From an uncultured Acidobacteriaceae bacterium (GTDB taxonomy: Bacteria > Acidobacteriota > Terriglobia > Terriglobales > Acidobacteriaceae): DNA of 26,711 nucleotides. The notes beneath the pieces are model-generated. The model saw nothing but the letters and a program-made list of their open reading frames with translations. It searched no databases and had not been told where the DNA came from. The stretch covers positions 1 through 26,711 of the forward strand of contig CALFMO010000010.1 of NCBI GenBank assembly GCA_937879855.1, given 5' to 3'. A program made the position numbers and the translations under genes. Positions 6,593-17,100 of this stretch are shown here, one piece after another (the first letter of the stretch is position 1; each line of letters opens with the position of its first letter).

Positions 6593-9040
6593 TTGTTGAG
6601 ATTCACACTTTCCCCAAAACTGAGCAACGTAAAGCTGATTGGCATCCTATTTTTGGCCGTGCTTGCCGCAGCGCAAGAGCGGAAACCCGACGTTCGGCTT
6701 GAGGGCACGATTGACGTCAGCGAAAATCACAACTACAAGTTGCTTCCCTTTGAGGTCCCACAAGGTGTGTCGCGAATTACTGTTAATTTCAGTTACACGG
6801 GAAAGGACGAAAAGACTGCGCTGGATCTCGGTATCTATGATCCGCGCGGATTTCGCGGCTGGAGTGGCGGAGACAAATCACATTTCACGATCTCGGAGAC
6901 GGATGCAACGCCTTCCTACTTGCCGGGCGTAGTCACTCCCGGTACCTGGAAGTTGATCATCGGAATTCCGAACATTCGTCCGCAGTCGAAATCCGAATAT
7001 CAAGCGCAGATCTATTTCAGCCGAACGCTGGAGCAGCGGCTTGCGGATTCGGCGTTCCCGCCGGCCAGGCGTGGACCGGGATGGTATCGCGGCGATCTCC
7101 ACATGCACACCGGCAGCAGCGACGGAAGTTGTCAAAGCAAGTTGGGCGTGAAGGTGCCATGTCCACTGTTCAAGACACTCGAGACCGCCAGCGCGAGGAA
7201 GTTCGATTTCGTTGCCGTTACCGATCATAATGACGTTTCGCACTTCCAGCAGTTGCGTGAACTCGCGCCGTACTATGACAACCTGCTCCTGATGCACGGA
7301 CGCGAGATCACCACCTTCCAGGGACACGCTAACGTCTTCGGTACAGACAGTCTGATCGACTTTCGGGTGGGTACGCCGGAAGTTCCCGATATGAATGCTC
7401 TGCTTCGAGAGGTACAGGAGGCAGGCGGACTGATTTCGATCAACCATCCCGATGCGCCTACGGGCGAAATCTGCATGGGATGCGGCTGGACACCAAATCC
7501 GCCAGCCGATCTCAACCTGGTGCAGGCCGTGGAAGCGGTGAACGGCGGAGATTCCTATGGCGTCAAGTTCTGGACGGAATCGTTAAACAAAGGGTTTCGG
7601 CTGGCCGGCATCGGCGGCAGCGACAACCATAATGCCGATCTTCCGGAGACAGAGCGCGGTGCGATTGGGCATCCAACAACCGTGGTGTATGCGAACGATC
7701 TCTCAGAGCGCGAGATCCTGGCTGGCATTCGTGCGGGACACGTATTTATCGACTTGCAGGGAACACGGGACCGAATTCTGGAACTTACTGCGACGATTGG
7801 CAAGACGAGCGCCCGGATGGGTGATAACGTCAACGTTCAAGCACAGGAGACGATCGACTTCTCGTTGCGAGTCGCGCGTGCGAAGACCGATTGGATTGAG
7901 GTGATTCGTGATGGCGAGAAAACAGATCTCTTGAGTGCGCCTACGATCGCATCCGACGACGAGAGTCGTACTTTCAAGGTCACGAGCGATGGGCGTCGGC
8001 ACTGGATACGAGTAACTGTCCGCGACCAAGGCGGCCACGCTGTTCTAATCAGTAATCCAATCTATATCAATTTCTGTTGTTCGCAGACGTTGCAACAGGG
8101 AAGCAGCGCAGGGCTGCCCGGGCATCGCGTCCTCATGGACGCTCACAACTGCTATCCGTACGAAGGAAGGTGGAGCGATCGCATCAGAAGAGCACTGTCG
8201 GCTGGAACACCGCTCGCTATCGAACAGGATCTCGCGCTTTATCGCGATCCTACGAAAAAAGAAGTGCGGGTAGTAGTGAGCCACAAGTCGGAAGTCGACG
8301 GAACGGAGCCGACGCTGGAGTCCTACTTCTTTGATGGGATTCGCGCCGACATAGAACAAGCGCTGCGAAAAGGAGATCGAGCCCAATGGCCACTGATCGT
8401 TCTGAACCTGGACTTGAAGAGTGATGATGCGGAATTAGTGCGCGCAACGAGAATCGTACTCACTAAATATCGCGATTGGCTCACTACCGCTGAACGCGGC
8501 AACTCAATCGACACGGTGCAGCCGCTACACGTTGGTCCCGTGCTGGTCCTCACTGGGGAGTCGGATATCCAGCAGAAGATATTCTTTGACGAACTATCGC
8601 CGAATGCGCCGGTGCTCGCGTTCGGCGCGGCGCATCATCAGGTTCATGATGACCTCGCCTCACCGGAAGCGTTACTGGTCCAACCGGTTAGCAATTATCG
8701 TCGCTGGGTGAACTTCGCGTGGCCGATCGTTGAACCTGAAGGACAGAATCGCGCGGGGGAGTGGACACCGGCGAAAGAGAATCGAATGCAATCGCTGATC
8801 GCGCGCGCTCACGAGTTAGGATATTGGATTCGGTTCTACACGCTCGACGGTGGGATGAGCGAACAATTCAAGGAGAACGGCTGGTTCGATGGATACAACC
8901 TCGGCTCGTTGGAGGCTGCTTGTCAGCGTTGGGCAGCGGCCATTCGGGAAGGCGCCGACTTCATCGCGTCAGATCATTACGAGCAGTTGAGCCGGTTGAT
9001 TCGAACGCAACAACCAGTCCGTTGTTCGACAGTGCAATGA
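6593..9040 (+). CDS. secreted CehA-type PHP metallohydrolase with PI-PLC/GDPD-like C-terminal domain
   Basis: The 815-residue protein starts at TTG 6593 (or TTG 6596), with a partial AGTAGG ribosome site. A signal peptide covers residues 1-28. Residues about 31-142 form a beta-rich domain like those that precede secreted PHP proteins. The PHP phosphoesterase domain (about 160-400) shows the metal ligands H170 and H172 (DLHMHTGSSDG), D211 and H212 (TDHND), E238, H245 (GHANV), H285 (NHPD) and D344/H346 (GSDNHN). A beta linker follows to about residue 495. The last 310 residues resemble the TIM barrel of PI-PLC/GDPD enzymes: LMDAHNCYP, IEQDLALY, VVSHKSE, then ELGYWIRFYTLDG and ADFIASDHYE. Phosphoester cleavage outside the cytoplasm is likely; the substrate is unknown. 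It converges with the inositol oxygenase gene 114 bases away; that gap shows no clear terminator. Confidence 0.82.
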   Translation: MLRFTLSPKLSNVKLIGILFLAVLAAAQERKPDVRLEGTIDVSENHNYKLLPFEVPQGVSRITVNFSYTGKDEKTALDLGIYDPRGFRGWSGGDKSHFTISETDATPSYLPGVVTPGTWKLIIGIPNIRPQSKSEYQAQIYFSRTLEQRLADSAFPPARRGPGWYRGDLHMHTGSSDGSCQSKLGVKVPCPLFKTLETASARKFDFVAVTDHNDVSHFQQLRELAPYYDNLLLMHGREITTFQGHANVFGTDSLIDFRVGTPEVPDMNALLREVQEAGGLISINHPDAPTGEICMGCGWTPNPPADLNLVQAVEAVNGGDSYGVKFWTESLNKGFRLAGIGGSDNHNADLPETERGAIGHPTTVVYANDLSEREILAGIRAGHVFIDLQGTRDRILELTATIGKTSARMGDNVNVQAQETIDFSLRVARAKTDWIEVIRDGEKTDLLSAPTIASDDESRTFKVTSDGRRHWIRVTVRDQGGHAVLISNPIYINFCCSQTLQQGSSAGLPGHRVLMDAHNCYPYEGRWSDRIRRALSAGTPLAIEQDLALYRDPTKKEVRVVVSHKSEVDGTEPTLESYFFDGIRADIEQALRKGDRAQWPLIVLNLDLKSDDAELVRATRIVLTKYRDWLTTAERGNSIDTVQPLHVGPVLVLTGESDIQQKIFFDELSPNAPVLAFGAAHHQVHDDLASPEALLVQPVSNYRRWVNFAWPIVEPEGQNRAGEWTPAKENRMQSLIARAHELGYWIRFYTLDGGMSEQFKENGWFDGYNLGSLEAACQRWAAAIREGADFIASDHYEQLSRLIRTQQPVRCSTVQ

Positions 9041-9154
9041 ACCGCCATTTCATTCCAGCGGACTAAACACCCATAATCAAATGCTAATCATTCACGTGTA
9101 TTCTTTGGCGCGAGCGTCAGCGAATTCGAGCATCACTCGCTCTTGCGATTTCTG

Positions 9155-10015
9155 CTACCAGGAGATCTTGTCTGGTAAGAACTCGGCGAAGAGATCGTCG
9201 TAATAGGGCTTCAATTGTTTCAGGTCCGGTTTGGAGTGTCCCTTCGAATACAGGTCGTAGGGATTGAACTTTCTGACCCATTCCAGCATCGCCTTGTCTT
9301 TCGCATTTTCAAGATGTTGATAGGCTCCCTGACGATGCCAGGCATAGAAGGAGTGAAAACGGAGCATGTAGAGGGCTTCATCGGAAAGATAAGGTTTCAT
9401 CACTTCCGCGATGTATCCGTCGTGTCCGAATGACATGTGCACATTTTCCAGACCACAATTGGGCTGGTACATGCCGTACTTCGTCTGAAATTCGGGAACG
9501 TTCGCGTCGGGATTGGTGCGAAAGTATTGGGGAAAGACGACCTGATCGGACCAGGCACAGCCTACCGGAAATGTGTCTCCTACGACACCCCACTGTGGCT
9601 CTCCGTACAGGCAAAGGCACTTGCCGAGGTCGTGGATGAAACCAACCAGCACCATCCAGCGGGGATGACCGTCTTGGCGGATGGCCTCGGAAGTCTGCAG
9701 GAGATGCTCGATCTGAGTGAGGTCGGTATCGGGATCGCTGTCATCGACGAGAGTGTTCAGGTATTCTGCGGCTTCCCATATACTCTTCTCGCCCCGCGTC
9801 AGCCCGAAGTACAGTTTTTCTTTGCTCAGAACGTACTCGACGGTTTGCTTCTCGTGATTGTTACGGTAGAACTCCGCAACGCGCGGGTTGGCCTGAGCAT
9901 CGTATTGGCGGAATTCGGACTCAGATTTTCCTTCTTTGTAGCGACGCTCGATGAAGTCATCCCATTGATCCAAGTTCGAGAGAGGATTTGGAGATTGTGG
10001 ATTCTTCGCGGCCAT
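9155..10015 (-). CDS. inositol oxygenase
   Basis: The 286-residue protein is full length compared with the animal enzyme (about 285) and is recognisable throughout. Inositol oxygenase is a cytoplasmic non-haem di-iron enzyme that cleaves myo-inositol with O2 to D-glucuronate. All six expected iron ligands are present: H104 (EHLLQT), H128 and D129 (IHDLGK), H198 (GHDGY), H221 (RFHSFY) and D254 (YDLYSK). The signature blocks SDPDTDL, GEPQWGVVGDTFPVGC and TKYGMYQPNCGLEN are intact. The ATG at 10015 is preceded by a strong GGGAGGT ribosome site 7 bases away. It is monocistronic in this window, with no inositol dehydrogenase or glucuronate pathway gene beside it. The family is common in eukaryotes and patchy in bacteria. 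Confidence 0.96.
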   Translation of the reverse strand: MAAKNPQSPNPLSNLDQWDDFIERRYKEGKSESEFRQYDAQANPRVAEFYRNNHEKQTVEYVLSKEKLYFGLTRGEKSIWEAAEYLNTLVDDSDPDTDLTQIEHLLQTSEAIRQDGHPRWMVLVGFIHDLGKCLCLYGEPQWGVVGDTFPVGCAWSDQVVFPQYFRTNPDANVPEFQTKYGMYQPNCGLENVHMSFGHDGYIAEVMKPYLSDEALYMLRFHSFYAWHRQGAYQHLENAKDKAMLEWVRKFNPYDLYSKGHSKPDLKQLKPYYDDLFAEFLPDKISW

Positions 10016-10175
10016 AGCGTTACCTCCCTAGGCGCTTCTTGATATTGTAGGGCTGAAAGGCCGTCCACCAAGGCTTTTTGCGAGCCCCTAAGCCGATAAT
10101 TAGACGCTGATGGTTGGGCGTGGCGTTGCAGCATCCCTCGGGAACGCCTGGGCATCCGGACAGTTGAATTTCCTA

Positions 10176-10204
10176 TTGCAAATTTTCGGGAAGTAGTGTA
10201 TCTT
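10176..10204 (+). promoter_or_regulatory. candidate sigma-70 promoter for the TonB-dependent receptor
   Basis: TTGCAA (10176-10181) and TATCTT (10199-10204) are separated by exactly 17 bases. Transcription would begin near 10211 and give a leader of about 150 bases before ATG 10364. It sits in the 348-base divergent gap (10016-10363) between the inositol oxygenase and receptor genes. The rest of that gap shows no gene and no clear operator. Confidence 0.4.
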
Positions 10205-10363
10205 GCCGCCCACTTGTGGTGTGCTTTCCTCAGTTTTTGCACCGAGGCAGCCAGGGTGTAGCTGTCGAAACCCCGCCGTCTCACATTTCGCGGGCAGAGT
10301 GCGGCTTCTCAAGCAATTTCCGAGTTCCAAACCAAAACCACTACGACTAGAGAGAGGACTGAG

Positions 10364-13300
10364 ATGCCCACAAAAATCAGCCGTTGTATCCGCTTCTTCG
10401 CATGCGTGGCATTCGTAATCACTCTGAGTGCGACGACTGCCTTCGCCCAATCTGATCTCGGCAGGATCTCAGGTTTTATTAAAGATCCGACAGGCGCGAC
10501 CATTACCGATGCCAAAGTGAGCGTTCAGAATAAGAGTGGACTCCAGCGCACGACGACGACCAACGATTCCGGATACTACACCATCACCAATGTCCCACCT
10601 GGCCTGTACACGGTCATTGCCGAGGCGCCCGGATTCGAAAAGTTTCAGAGCGCCGATAACAAACTCGATCCCGCCAGCAATCTCGTCGTTGATGCCACGC
10701 TGTCCGTCGGCGCAGCCACGCAAACTGTCCAAGTTTCAGCCTCGGCAGTGCAACTGCAGACCGAATCAGCGTCTGTACAAAAGGTGGTCACTCGCGAGCA
10801 GATTGACGCACTCGAGCTCAACGGTCGCAACCCGATCTTCATGGCCAACCTGGTTCCCGGCGTCCGTGGCACCAATCTTGTCGGCCTCTCCATCGGTGTG
10901 GGAGGATTGACGACCAACATCAACGGCGCGCGCACCCCCGAGAGCGTGGTGACTTACGATGGCGCTGTGGCCATGCGCACCCGCTCCAATGGCGCCGTCC
11001 TCGGCCAAGCTGATGTTGACTCGACGCAGGAAATCCAGATCCTCACGGCCGATTACGCGGCAGAATATGGCCGCTCATCTGGCGGACAGATTCGCCTGGT
11101 TACCAAAAGCGGTACGCAGGTTTTCCACGGCGCCGCCTTCGAATATGTTCGTAACACGATTTTCAACTCTAACTCATGGTCGCGGAACCTGGTTCCACTT
11201 ACCCGCTTTGTCACAGCTCCCGATCATTACAACCAGTTCGGATATAACATCGGGGGGCCTGTTTACATCCCCGACCATTTCAACTCGAACAAGACGAAAC
11301 TCTTCTTCTACTGGGGACAGGAGTGGGTGAGACGGGTCTTTACCGATAACCAGTCGTTGGCAGTTCCCACGCTGGCAATGCGCCAAGGAGACTTCAGAGA
11401 TCTATTGGTCCCCGGCAATATCTGGGGCTATACTGCCACCACGGGGATCATTAAAGACCCGACCACGGGTACGCAGTTCGTCGCCTCGTCCAACCCTGCG
11501 GATCCCACTTACAGCCCCGCCTGCACGAGTGCAGCTACCTGCCCGAACGTAATTCCCGTAGCGCGGGTTAGCAAGAATGGGCTGGGTATTTTGAACGCCT
11601 GGCCAGTGCCGAACCTCACGGTGCCGATTAACAATAACAATTGGACTTTCTTTGCGCCGCATCCGCAGAACCAGAGGAAGGACACGCTTTCACTGGATTG
11701 GAACATTACTGACAATCAGCGCGTACGCTTCCGCCGCATGTATTACGCCTGGTTCGAGTACCAGCCCTTGGATGGCAATACCAATGAGACGCCGAAGTAT
11801 TTTAATCGGCCCAATTACACCTACTCGCTCAATCACACCTGGGCAATCAGTCCTACAAAGGTGAACGAGGTGTTACTTACCTATAGTCAGGACGTGGTGC
11901 GCATTCCGGTGGACGCAGCGCACTTCCTGGATCGCACCAAAGGCGCAGCGCAGGGCCCTGGTTTATACGGGACCAACTACAGCTACATCTTCAGTGACGG
12001 GAAGTTGCTGCCAACTCGCATCCCCAGCGTAAACATGACGAAAATGTCCACACTAAATGGTGGACCGTATCCGTCGCACTCGGCCGGCCCGATTGGGGAC
12101 GTTTCTGACAGCTTTACCTGGGTTAAAGGAAACCACACCTGGAAATTCGGTGGCTTGTACGAGTATTCCGGCGAGAATGACAACGATGAAATCAACGTAC
12201 AGGCTTGCTCGACGTGCACGAATAATCAGAATGGTCAATTCCAGTTCTTAGACAGCCGTGCGGGGGGAACGGGAGTAGCCGCTGCAAATGCCGCTCTCGG
12301 TCTTTTCGATCGCTATTCAGAAATCGGCCATCGCGCCTACACCATCTTCCGTGGGAGCATGTGGGAGGCTTTCGCGCAGGATTCGTGGAAGGTAACCCAG
12401 AGACTTACGGTTACGCCTGGACTGCGCTATACAGTCATCGTCCCATACCACACCTGGTGGGGGAATCAGGCCGTGTTCGATCCGCAGTTCTACGATCCGT
12501 CGCAGGCGGTAACGCTTGATCCCAATACCGGGTTGATCATTGGCACGCCCACGCTGCAGCAACTCTATAACGGCATGGTCATTCCCGGGCACGGATTCTC
12601 GTCTGACGCAAAGAACCACGTTCCGGAAGCCAATACGAACCAGTGGAATTTCCTATTCCGTGGAGTGTCGAACCACTACTCGGACGTTCAATGGAACGAC
12701 ATTCAGCCCCGGCTGGGTGTTGCTTACCAGGTGAACGATAAGACCGTCGTACGCGCCGGCGCAGGCCGTTTCTATACTCGCCTGGGCGTAAGCGACTCAG
12801 TGTTCCTCGGCGGCAATCCACCCTTCCAGCCAAGCGCGAGCCTGACAAACGGTTCCGTCGACGCCCTTGGGCCGAGCGCGGCTGCTGCTATTCCGCTCGT
12901 CGTAACTACGCAAAGTAAGAATTTCCGCAATCCCGAAGCCTGGAACTGGAACGCTTCCTTTGAGCGGCAATTGCCCTGGAAGTCGCTTGTGAGCGTTGGT
13001 TATGTGGGCCGCCGCGGCTTGCATCTGCAGCGCGAGGCGAACATCAACCAGCCGACGATCGCTACCGTGTTGGCGAATCCCACCGTCAAGAACGTCGATG
13101 CCCTGAGGCCCTACAAGGGCTTTGGCTCGATCCGCGAGACCGATAACGTGGCCAGTTCGCTTTACAACTCCTTGCAGGCGAACTTCAGTCGAAGTTTTGT
13201 GAACGGTTTCATGATGGGTGTGTCGTACACGTATTCCAAGAGCATGGATAGTGGCTCCAACCAGCGCGACGTCGTTCCCGATACGTATAACACCAGCTTC

Positions 13301-13909
13301 ATGTGGGGGCCGTCGGAGTTCGATACGCGGCAACTCGTGATGATCAACTATCTGTACGAGCTTCCGTTTTTCCGGAAGCAGAAGAGCATCGCTGGGAAAG
13401 TGCTCGGTGGATGGCAGCTCAGCGGCATCACCCAGTTCCAGAGCGGCAATCCGTGCAGCGCAGCCCAGGCCAAGGACTTCGCTGGCGTGGGACTGGACTC
13501 CAACTTCGGTTGCGGTGTTAATGGTCAGTATTTTGCGTGGGACGGCAAGCTCAGCAAGCCGCACACGTTTGGAACAAATGGTCAGTGGGTCTGTTGCGCT
13601 TCCGACTTCACTGCCCCTGCAAAGGGAACGTTTAATACTCAGCGGGTCCGCGATTTGATCTATATGCCCGGATTCCAGAACTGGAATATGGGTCTGTTCA
13701 AGCGGATTCCAGTAAATGAACGGGTTAACTTCCAATTCCGTGCAGAGGCGTTCAATATTTGGAACCATCCGAATTGGGGGGGTGCCAGCGGCGGTGCCAG
13801 CGGCGGCACCCCTGTACAACTTGATCCCAGCAACGCAGCCACGTTTGGGAAGGTACTTACCAAGGGCAGCGAGCGCAACCTGCAACTCTCGCTGAGAGCC
13901 GAATTCTGA
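10364..13909 (+). CDS. TonB-dependent receptor, Oar-like
   Basis: The ATG at 10364 follows an AGAGGA ribosome site. The 1181-residue protein has a signal peptide ending near residue 28 (TTAFAQ). A carboxypeptidase-regulatory-like beta domain follows at about 33-115 (GRISGFIKDPTGATITDAKV ... GYYTITNVPPGLYTV). The plug domain (about 138-250) carries VTREQIDALELNGRNP and LVPGVRG. The remaining 900 residues alternate aromatic and polar positions as in an outer-membrane beta barrel and end in F (LQLSLRAEF), the usual C-terminal signature for barrel insertion. Such receptors import large substrates using TonB energy and are highly amplified in Acidobacteriota. The substrate is not readable, but the GH38 mannosidase 273 bases downstream on the same strand suggests a glycan. 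Near the end a Gly/Ala/Ser-rich tandem repeat occurs. Confidence 0.93.
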   Translation: MPTKISRCIRFFACVAFVITLSATTAFAQSDLGRISGFIKDPTGATITDAKVSVQNKSGLQRTTTTNDSGYYTITNVPPGLYTVIAEAPGFEKFQSADNKLDPASNLVVDATLSVGAATQTVQVSASAVQLQTESASVQKVVTREQIDALELNGRNPIFMANLVPGVRGTNLVGLSIGVGGLTTNINGARTPESVVTYDGAVAMRTRSNGAVLGQADVDSTQEIQILTADYAAEYGRSSGGQIRLVTKSGTQVFHGAAFEYVRNTIFNSNSWSRNLVPLTRFVTAPDHYNQFGYNIGGPVYIPDHFNSNKTKLFFYWGQEWVRRVFTDNQSLAVPTLAMRQGDFRDLLVPGNIWGYTATTGIIKDPTTGTQFVASSNPADPTYSPACTSAATCPNVIPVARVSKNGLGILNAWPVPNLTVPINNNNWTFFAPHPQNQRKDTLSLDWNITDNQRVRFRRMYYAWFEYQPLDGNTNETPKYFNRPNYTYSLNHTWAISPTKVNEVLLTYSQDVVRIPVDAAHFLDRTKGAAQGPGLYGTNYSYIFSDGKLLPTRIPSVNMTKMSTLNGGPYPSHSAGPIGDVSDSFTWVKGNHTWKFGGLYEYSGENDNDEINVQACSTCTNNQNGQFQFLDSRAGGTGVAAANAALGLFDRYSEIGHRAYTIFRGSMWEAFAQDSWKVTQRLTVTPGLRYTVIVPYHTWWGNQAVFDPQFYDPSQAVTLDPNTGLIIGTPTLQQLYNGMVIPGHGFSSDAKNHVPEANTNQWNFLFRGVSNHYSDVQWNDIQPRLGVAYQVNDKTVVRAGAGRFYTRLGVSDSVFLGGNPPFQPSASLTNGSVDALGPSAAAAIPLVVTTQSKNFRNPEAWNWNASFERQLPWKSLVSVGYVGRRGLHLQREANINQPTIATVLANPTVKNVDALRPYKGFGSIRETDNVASSLYNSLQANFSRSFVNGFMMGVSYTYSKSMDSGSNQRDVVPDTYNTSFMWGPSEFDTRQLVMINYLYELPFFRKQKSIAGKVLGGWQLSGITQFQSGNPCSAAQAKDFAGVGLDSNFGCGVNGQYFAWDGKLSKPHTFGTNGQWVCCASDFTAPAKGTFNTQRVRDLIYMPGFQNWNMGLFKRIPVNERVNFQFRAEAFNIWNHPNWGGASGGASGGTPVQLDPSNAATFGKVLTKGSERNLQLSLRAEF
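13781..13804 (+). repeat. two 12-bp tandem units inside the receptor gene
   Basis: The unit ggtgccagcggc occurs twice in a row, followed by the related ggcaccc. In frame it codes for GASG-type repeats, and because the unit length is a multiple of three, changes in copy number keep the frame. It lies in a loop region close to the last barrel strands. Confidence 0.6.
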
Positions 13910-13998
13910 ACCTAAATTTGAGTCGATTAACTCTTGTTGTTCGGCTCACGGGCTTCGCTGTCGATGTGACTGGTTTTAGGAAAAGGCAGACTTGAGTC

Positions 13999-14044
13999 GC
14001 GCCATCTGAAGCGTATTTTAGTTTTCGCGCGTTTTGGATGGCGC
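13999..14044. repeat. 8-bp inverted repeat in the receptor-mannosidase gap
   Basis: GCGCCATC (13999-14006) is complementary to GATGGCGC (14037-14044), with a 30-base AT-rich loop. It lies 90 bases after the receptor stop codon. The loop is long and no T run follows, so a terminator is doubtful; an operator or chance are alternatives. Otherwise the 273-base gap (13910-14182) holds only the GGAGAG ribosome site of the next gene and a doubled GAATTCT at about 14149-14162. Confidence 0.3.
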
Positions 14045-14182
14045 TTACCTCAACGGCTCAAGCCAGACAATCAAATGGCTTAGCGCGGGGATAAATCTGT
14101 GCCTTCCCCAAGATCTGTCAATGAAACTAAAATACATTCGTTCATCGAATTCTGAATTCTGAGGATTTATGGAGAGCTACAA

Positions 14183-17100
14183 ATGTCAAAGATCAAGCAG
14201 CGGTTGCTGCTGCTGTTTGTAGTCCTGGGCCTGCCGCTGTGCACAGCGGCGCAAACGCCTGCGAAGTCAGATTCCACTTCTCAAAGCAAGACCGCAACCA
14301 CGCCCACGCCCCCCGATTTGACAAAGCAGCCAACGCTTTACGCCGTCGGCTACGCACACTTAGATACCGAATGGCGATGGGAGTATCCCCAAAGTATTCA
14401 GGAGTATTTGAGCAAGACGATGCGGAATAATTTTGTTTTATTCGAGAAATATCCGCATTACATCTTTAACTTCACAGGCGCAAACCGCTACCGTCTCATG
14501 AAGGAATATTTTCCTGCCGATTTTGCCAAGCTGAAGCAGTACGTGGCTGCTGGCCGCTGGTTCCCGGCCGGCTCCTCGATGGAAGAAGGCGACGTGAACT
14601 CGCCCAGTGCCGAATCAATCATCCGCCAGGTTCTGTACGGCAACAATTTCTTCCGGCGCGAGTTCGGCGCAGCCAGCCACGAATATATGCTGCCCGACTG
14701 CTTTGGTTTTCCCGCTTCTCTGCCGAGCATTTTGCATCACGCCGGAGTGAAAGGATTCTCTACGCAAAAACTTTCGGCAGCATGGCAGCCTGCTCCTCAT
14801 GTTGGCGGCCCGGACTCTCCGGAGAAAACGCCTGAAGGCATTCCATTTAATGTGGGAGTCTGGGAGGGCACAGATGGAAGCACGGTGATCGCCGCTCTCA
14901 ATCCTCTCACTTATGGCAGCCAGGTAAGCTACGATCTCAGCAAGGCACCCCCGCCACCGCCACCGCCGGATTCCAATTTGACAGCGCAGGAGAACGCGTT
15001 TCGCGCGCGCCCAAAGGAGGACTGGGTAAAGCGTATTCAAATCAACGGTGACCTTACAGGAATCAAGGCGGATTATCACTATGTCGGAACGGGCGACATC
15101 GGCGGCGCGCCAAACGAATCCTCCGTCAAATTGATGGAGGCGATCGTCACAAAAAGTAAAACGGTACTTCCGGCGCCGCCAGTTCGGCCGCGCGAGTGGG
15201 AATCCGATGAAGAACCGGGTGTCGCCCAGTCCGCGCCGGCGCAAGTTGGCGATGGCCCAATTCGGGTCGTCTGGTCGAGAGCCGATCAGATGTTCGACGA
15301 TATTCTTAAGTGTTGCAACACCGACCGCATGCCCCGGTATAAAGGAGACCTTGAACTCATCAACCACTCTGCCGGCTCTCTGACCTCCGAGGCATACCAG
15401 AAGCGTTGGATCCGCAAGAATGAACTACTCGCCGATGCCGCCGAAAAGTCCTCCGTCGCCGCGGCATGGTTAGGCGGTAGAACGTATCCGCAACAGCGTT
15501 TGAACGCAGCCTGGACGCTCGTGATGGGTGGACAATTCCACGACATTCTTCCTGGCACGGCGACTCCAAAGTCGTTTGAGTTTGCGTGGAACGATGACGT
15601 CATCGCGATGAACCAATTCGCCGGCGTCCTCGCGAGCGCCACGGATGCGGTTGCCTCGGCGATGGACACGCAGACTCAAGGCACCCCTGTTGTCGTCTAT
15701 AACCCACTTAACATCGCACGCTCCGATGTCGTAGAAGCTTCGATCCATTTCCCTAATGGGACCCCGTCTAGCGTGGCTGTGACCGGCCCAGACGGTAAAG
15801 AAGTTCCCGCACAACTTGCTGGAGAAAAAGACGGAGTTACCAAGATTCTCTTTCTGGCCAGAGTGCCGTCGGTGGGCTACTCGGTGTTCGACGTGAGACC
15901 AGGCCAAGGTGGCTCGGCCTCGTCTGAACTGAACGTGTCCGAGTCCTCCCTTGAAAATGCCCGATACACGGTAAAGCTCGATCAGAACGGCGACGTTTCC
16001 AGCATCTTTGACAAAAAGCTCAATCGCGAACTCTTGTCCGGCCCAATACGGCTCGCAATATCGACCGACAATCCTGAACACTGGCCGGCATGGAACATGG
16101 ACTTCGCGGATGAGCAGCGGCCTCCACGCTCGTATGTGAGCGGATCGCCAAAGATCACCGTGGTCGAAAATGGCCCGGCACGGGTCGCAGTTCAGGTCGA
16201 ACGCGAAACCGAAGGTTCCAAATTTGTTCAACAGGTCCGTCTGGCGGCGGGCGATGCCGGTAATCGCGTCGAATTTGTCAATGCCATCGATTGGAAAACG
16301 AAGGAAGCCAATCTGAAAGCCACCTTCCCGCTCAGCGCAACGAATCGGATGGCGACCTACAACTGGGATATCGGCACCATTCAGCGCCCCACCGAAGACG
16401 AGCGCCAGTTCGAGGTTGCTTCGCATCAGTGGATCGATCTTACAGACCAGAGTGGAAGTTATGGCGCCACCGTGCTCACGGACTGCAAAAACGGTTCCGA
16501 CAAGCCCAGCGACAACACCATTCGCTTGACTCTGATTAGAACTCCGGGAACTCGCGGCGGCTATACCGATCAGGGCACGCAGGACATCGGGCATCATGAC
16601 ATCAACTTTGGCCTAGCCGGCCACGACGCCGATTGGCGGACAGGTGAAACCGACTGGCAAGCGCATCGGTTGAATGATCCCCTGGTTGCCTTTGAAAGCA
16701 CCCAGCATCCGGGATTTTTGGGCAAGGAGTTTTCTCTCGCCAGAATCGACAACAACCGTGTGCGTATGCTGGCGCTGAAGAAGGCCGAAGAGAGCGAAGA
16801 GATCGTGGTCCGCGTGGTCGAGCTAGACGGAAAACCAGCAAACAACGTTCACATCCATTTCGCGGCGCCACTCACGGCAGCGCGCGAGATCAACGGTCAA
16901 GAGCAACCGCTTGGTTCGGCGAGGATCGAGAGTGGAGATCTCGTGACTTCTTTCACCGCATACCAGCCGCGCAGCTTCGCCGTGAAACTTGCCGCCGCCC
17001 CGAAAAAGGTAGCCCCACCGCAATTCGCAGCAGTGAACCTGCCGTACGACACCTCAGTAGCGAGTCTCGACAACAGGCCAGCGACCGGCTGCTTCGACTG

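Noticed and set aside
12797..13885. 362-residue minus-strand open frame inside the TonB-dependent receptor gene
   Set aside because: It is antisense to a well-supported barrel-coding gene; the composition is that of a shadow frame.
15470..16597. 375-residue minus-strand open frame inside the GH38 gene
   Set aside because: Antisense shadow with no motif; the plus-strand GH38 reading is continuous and conserved.
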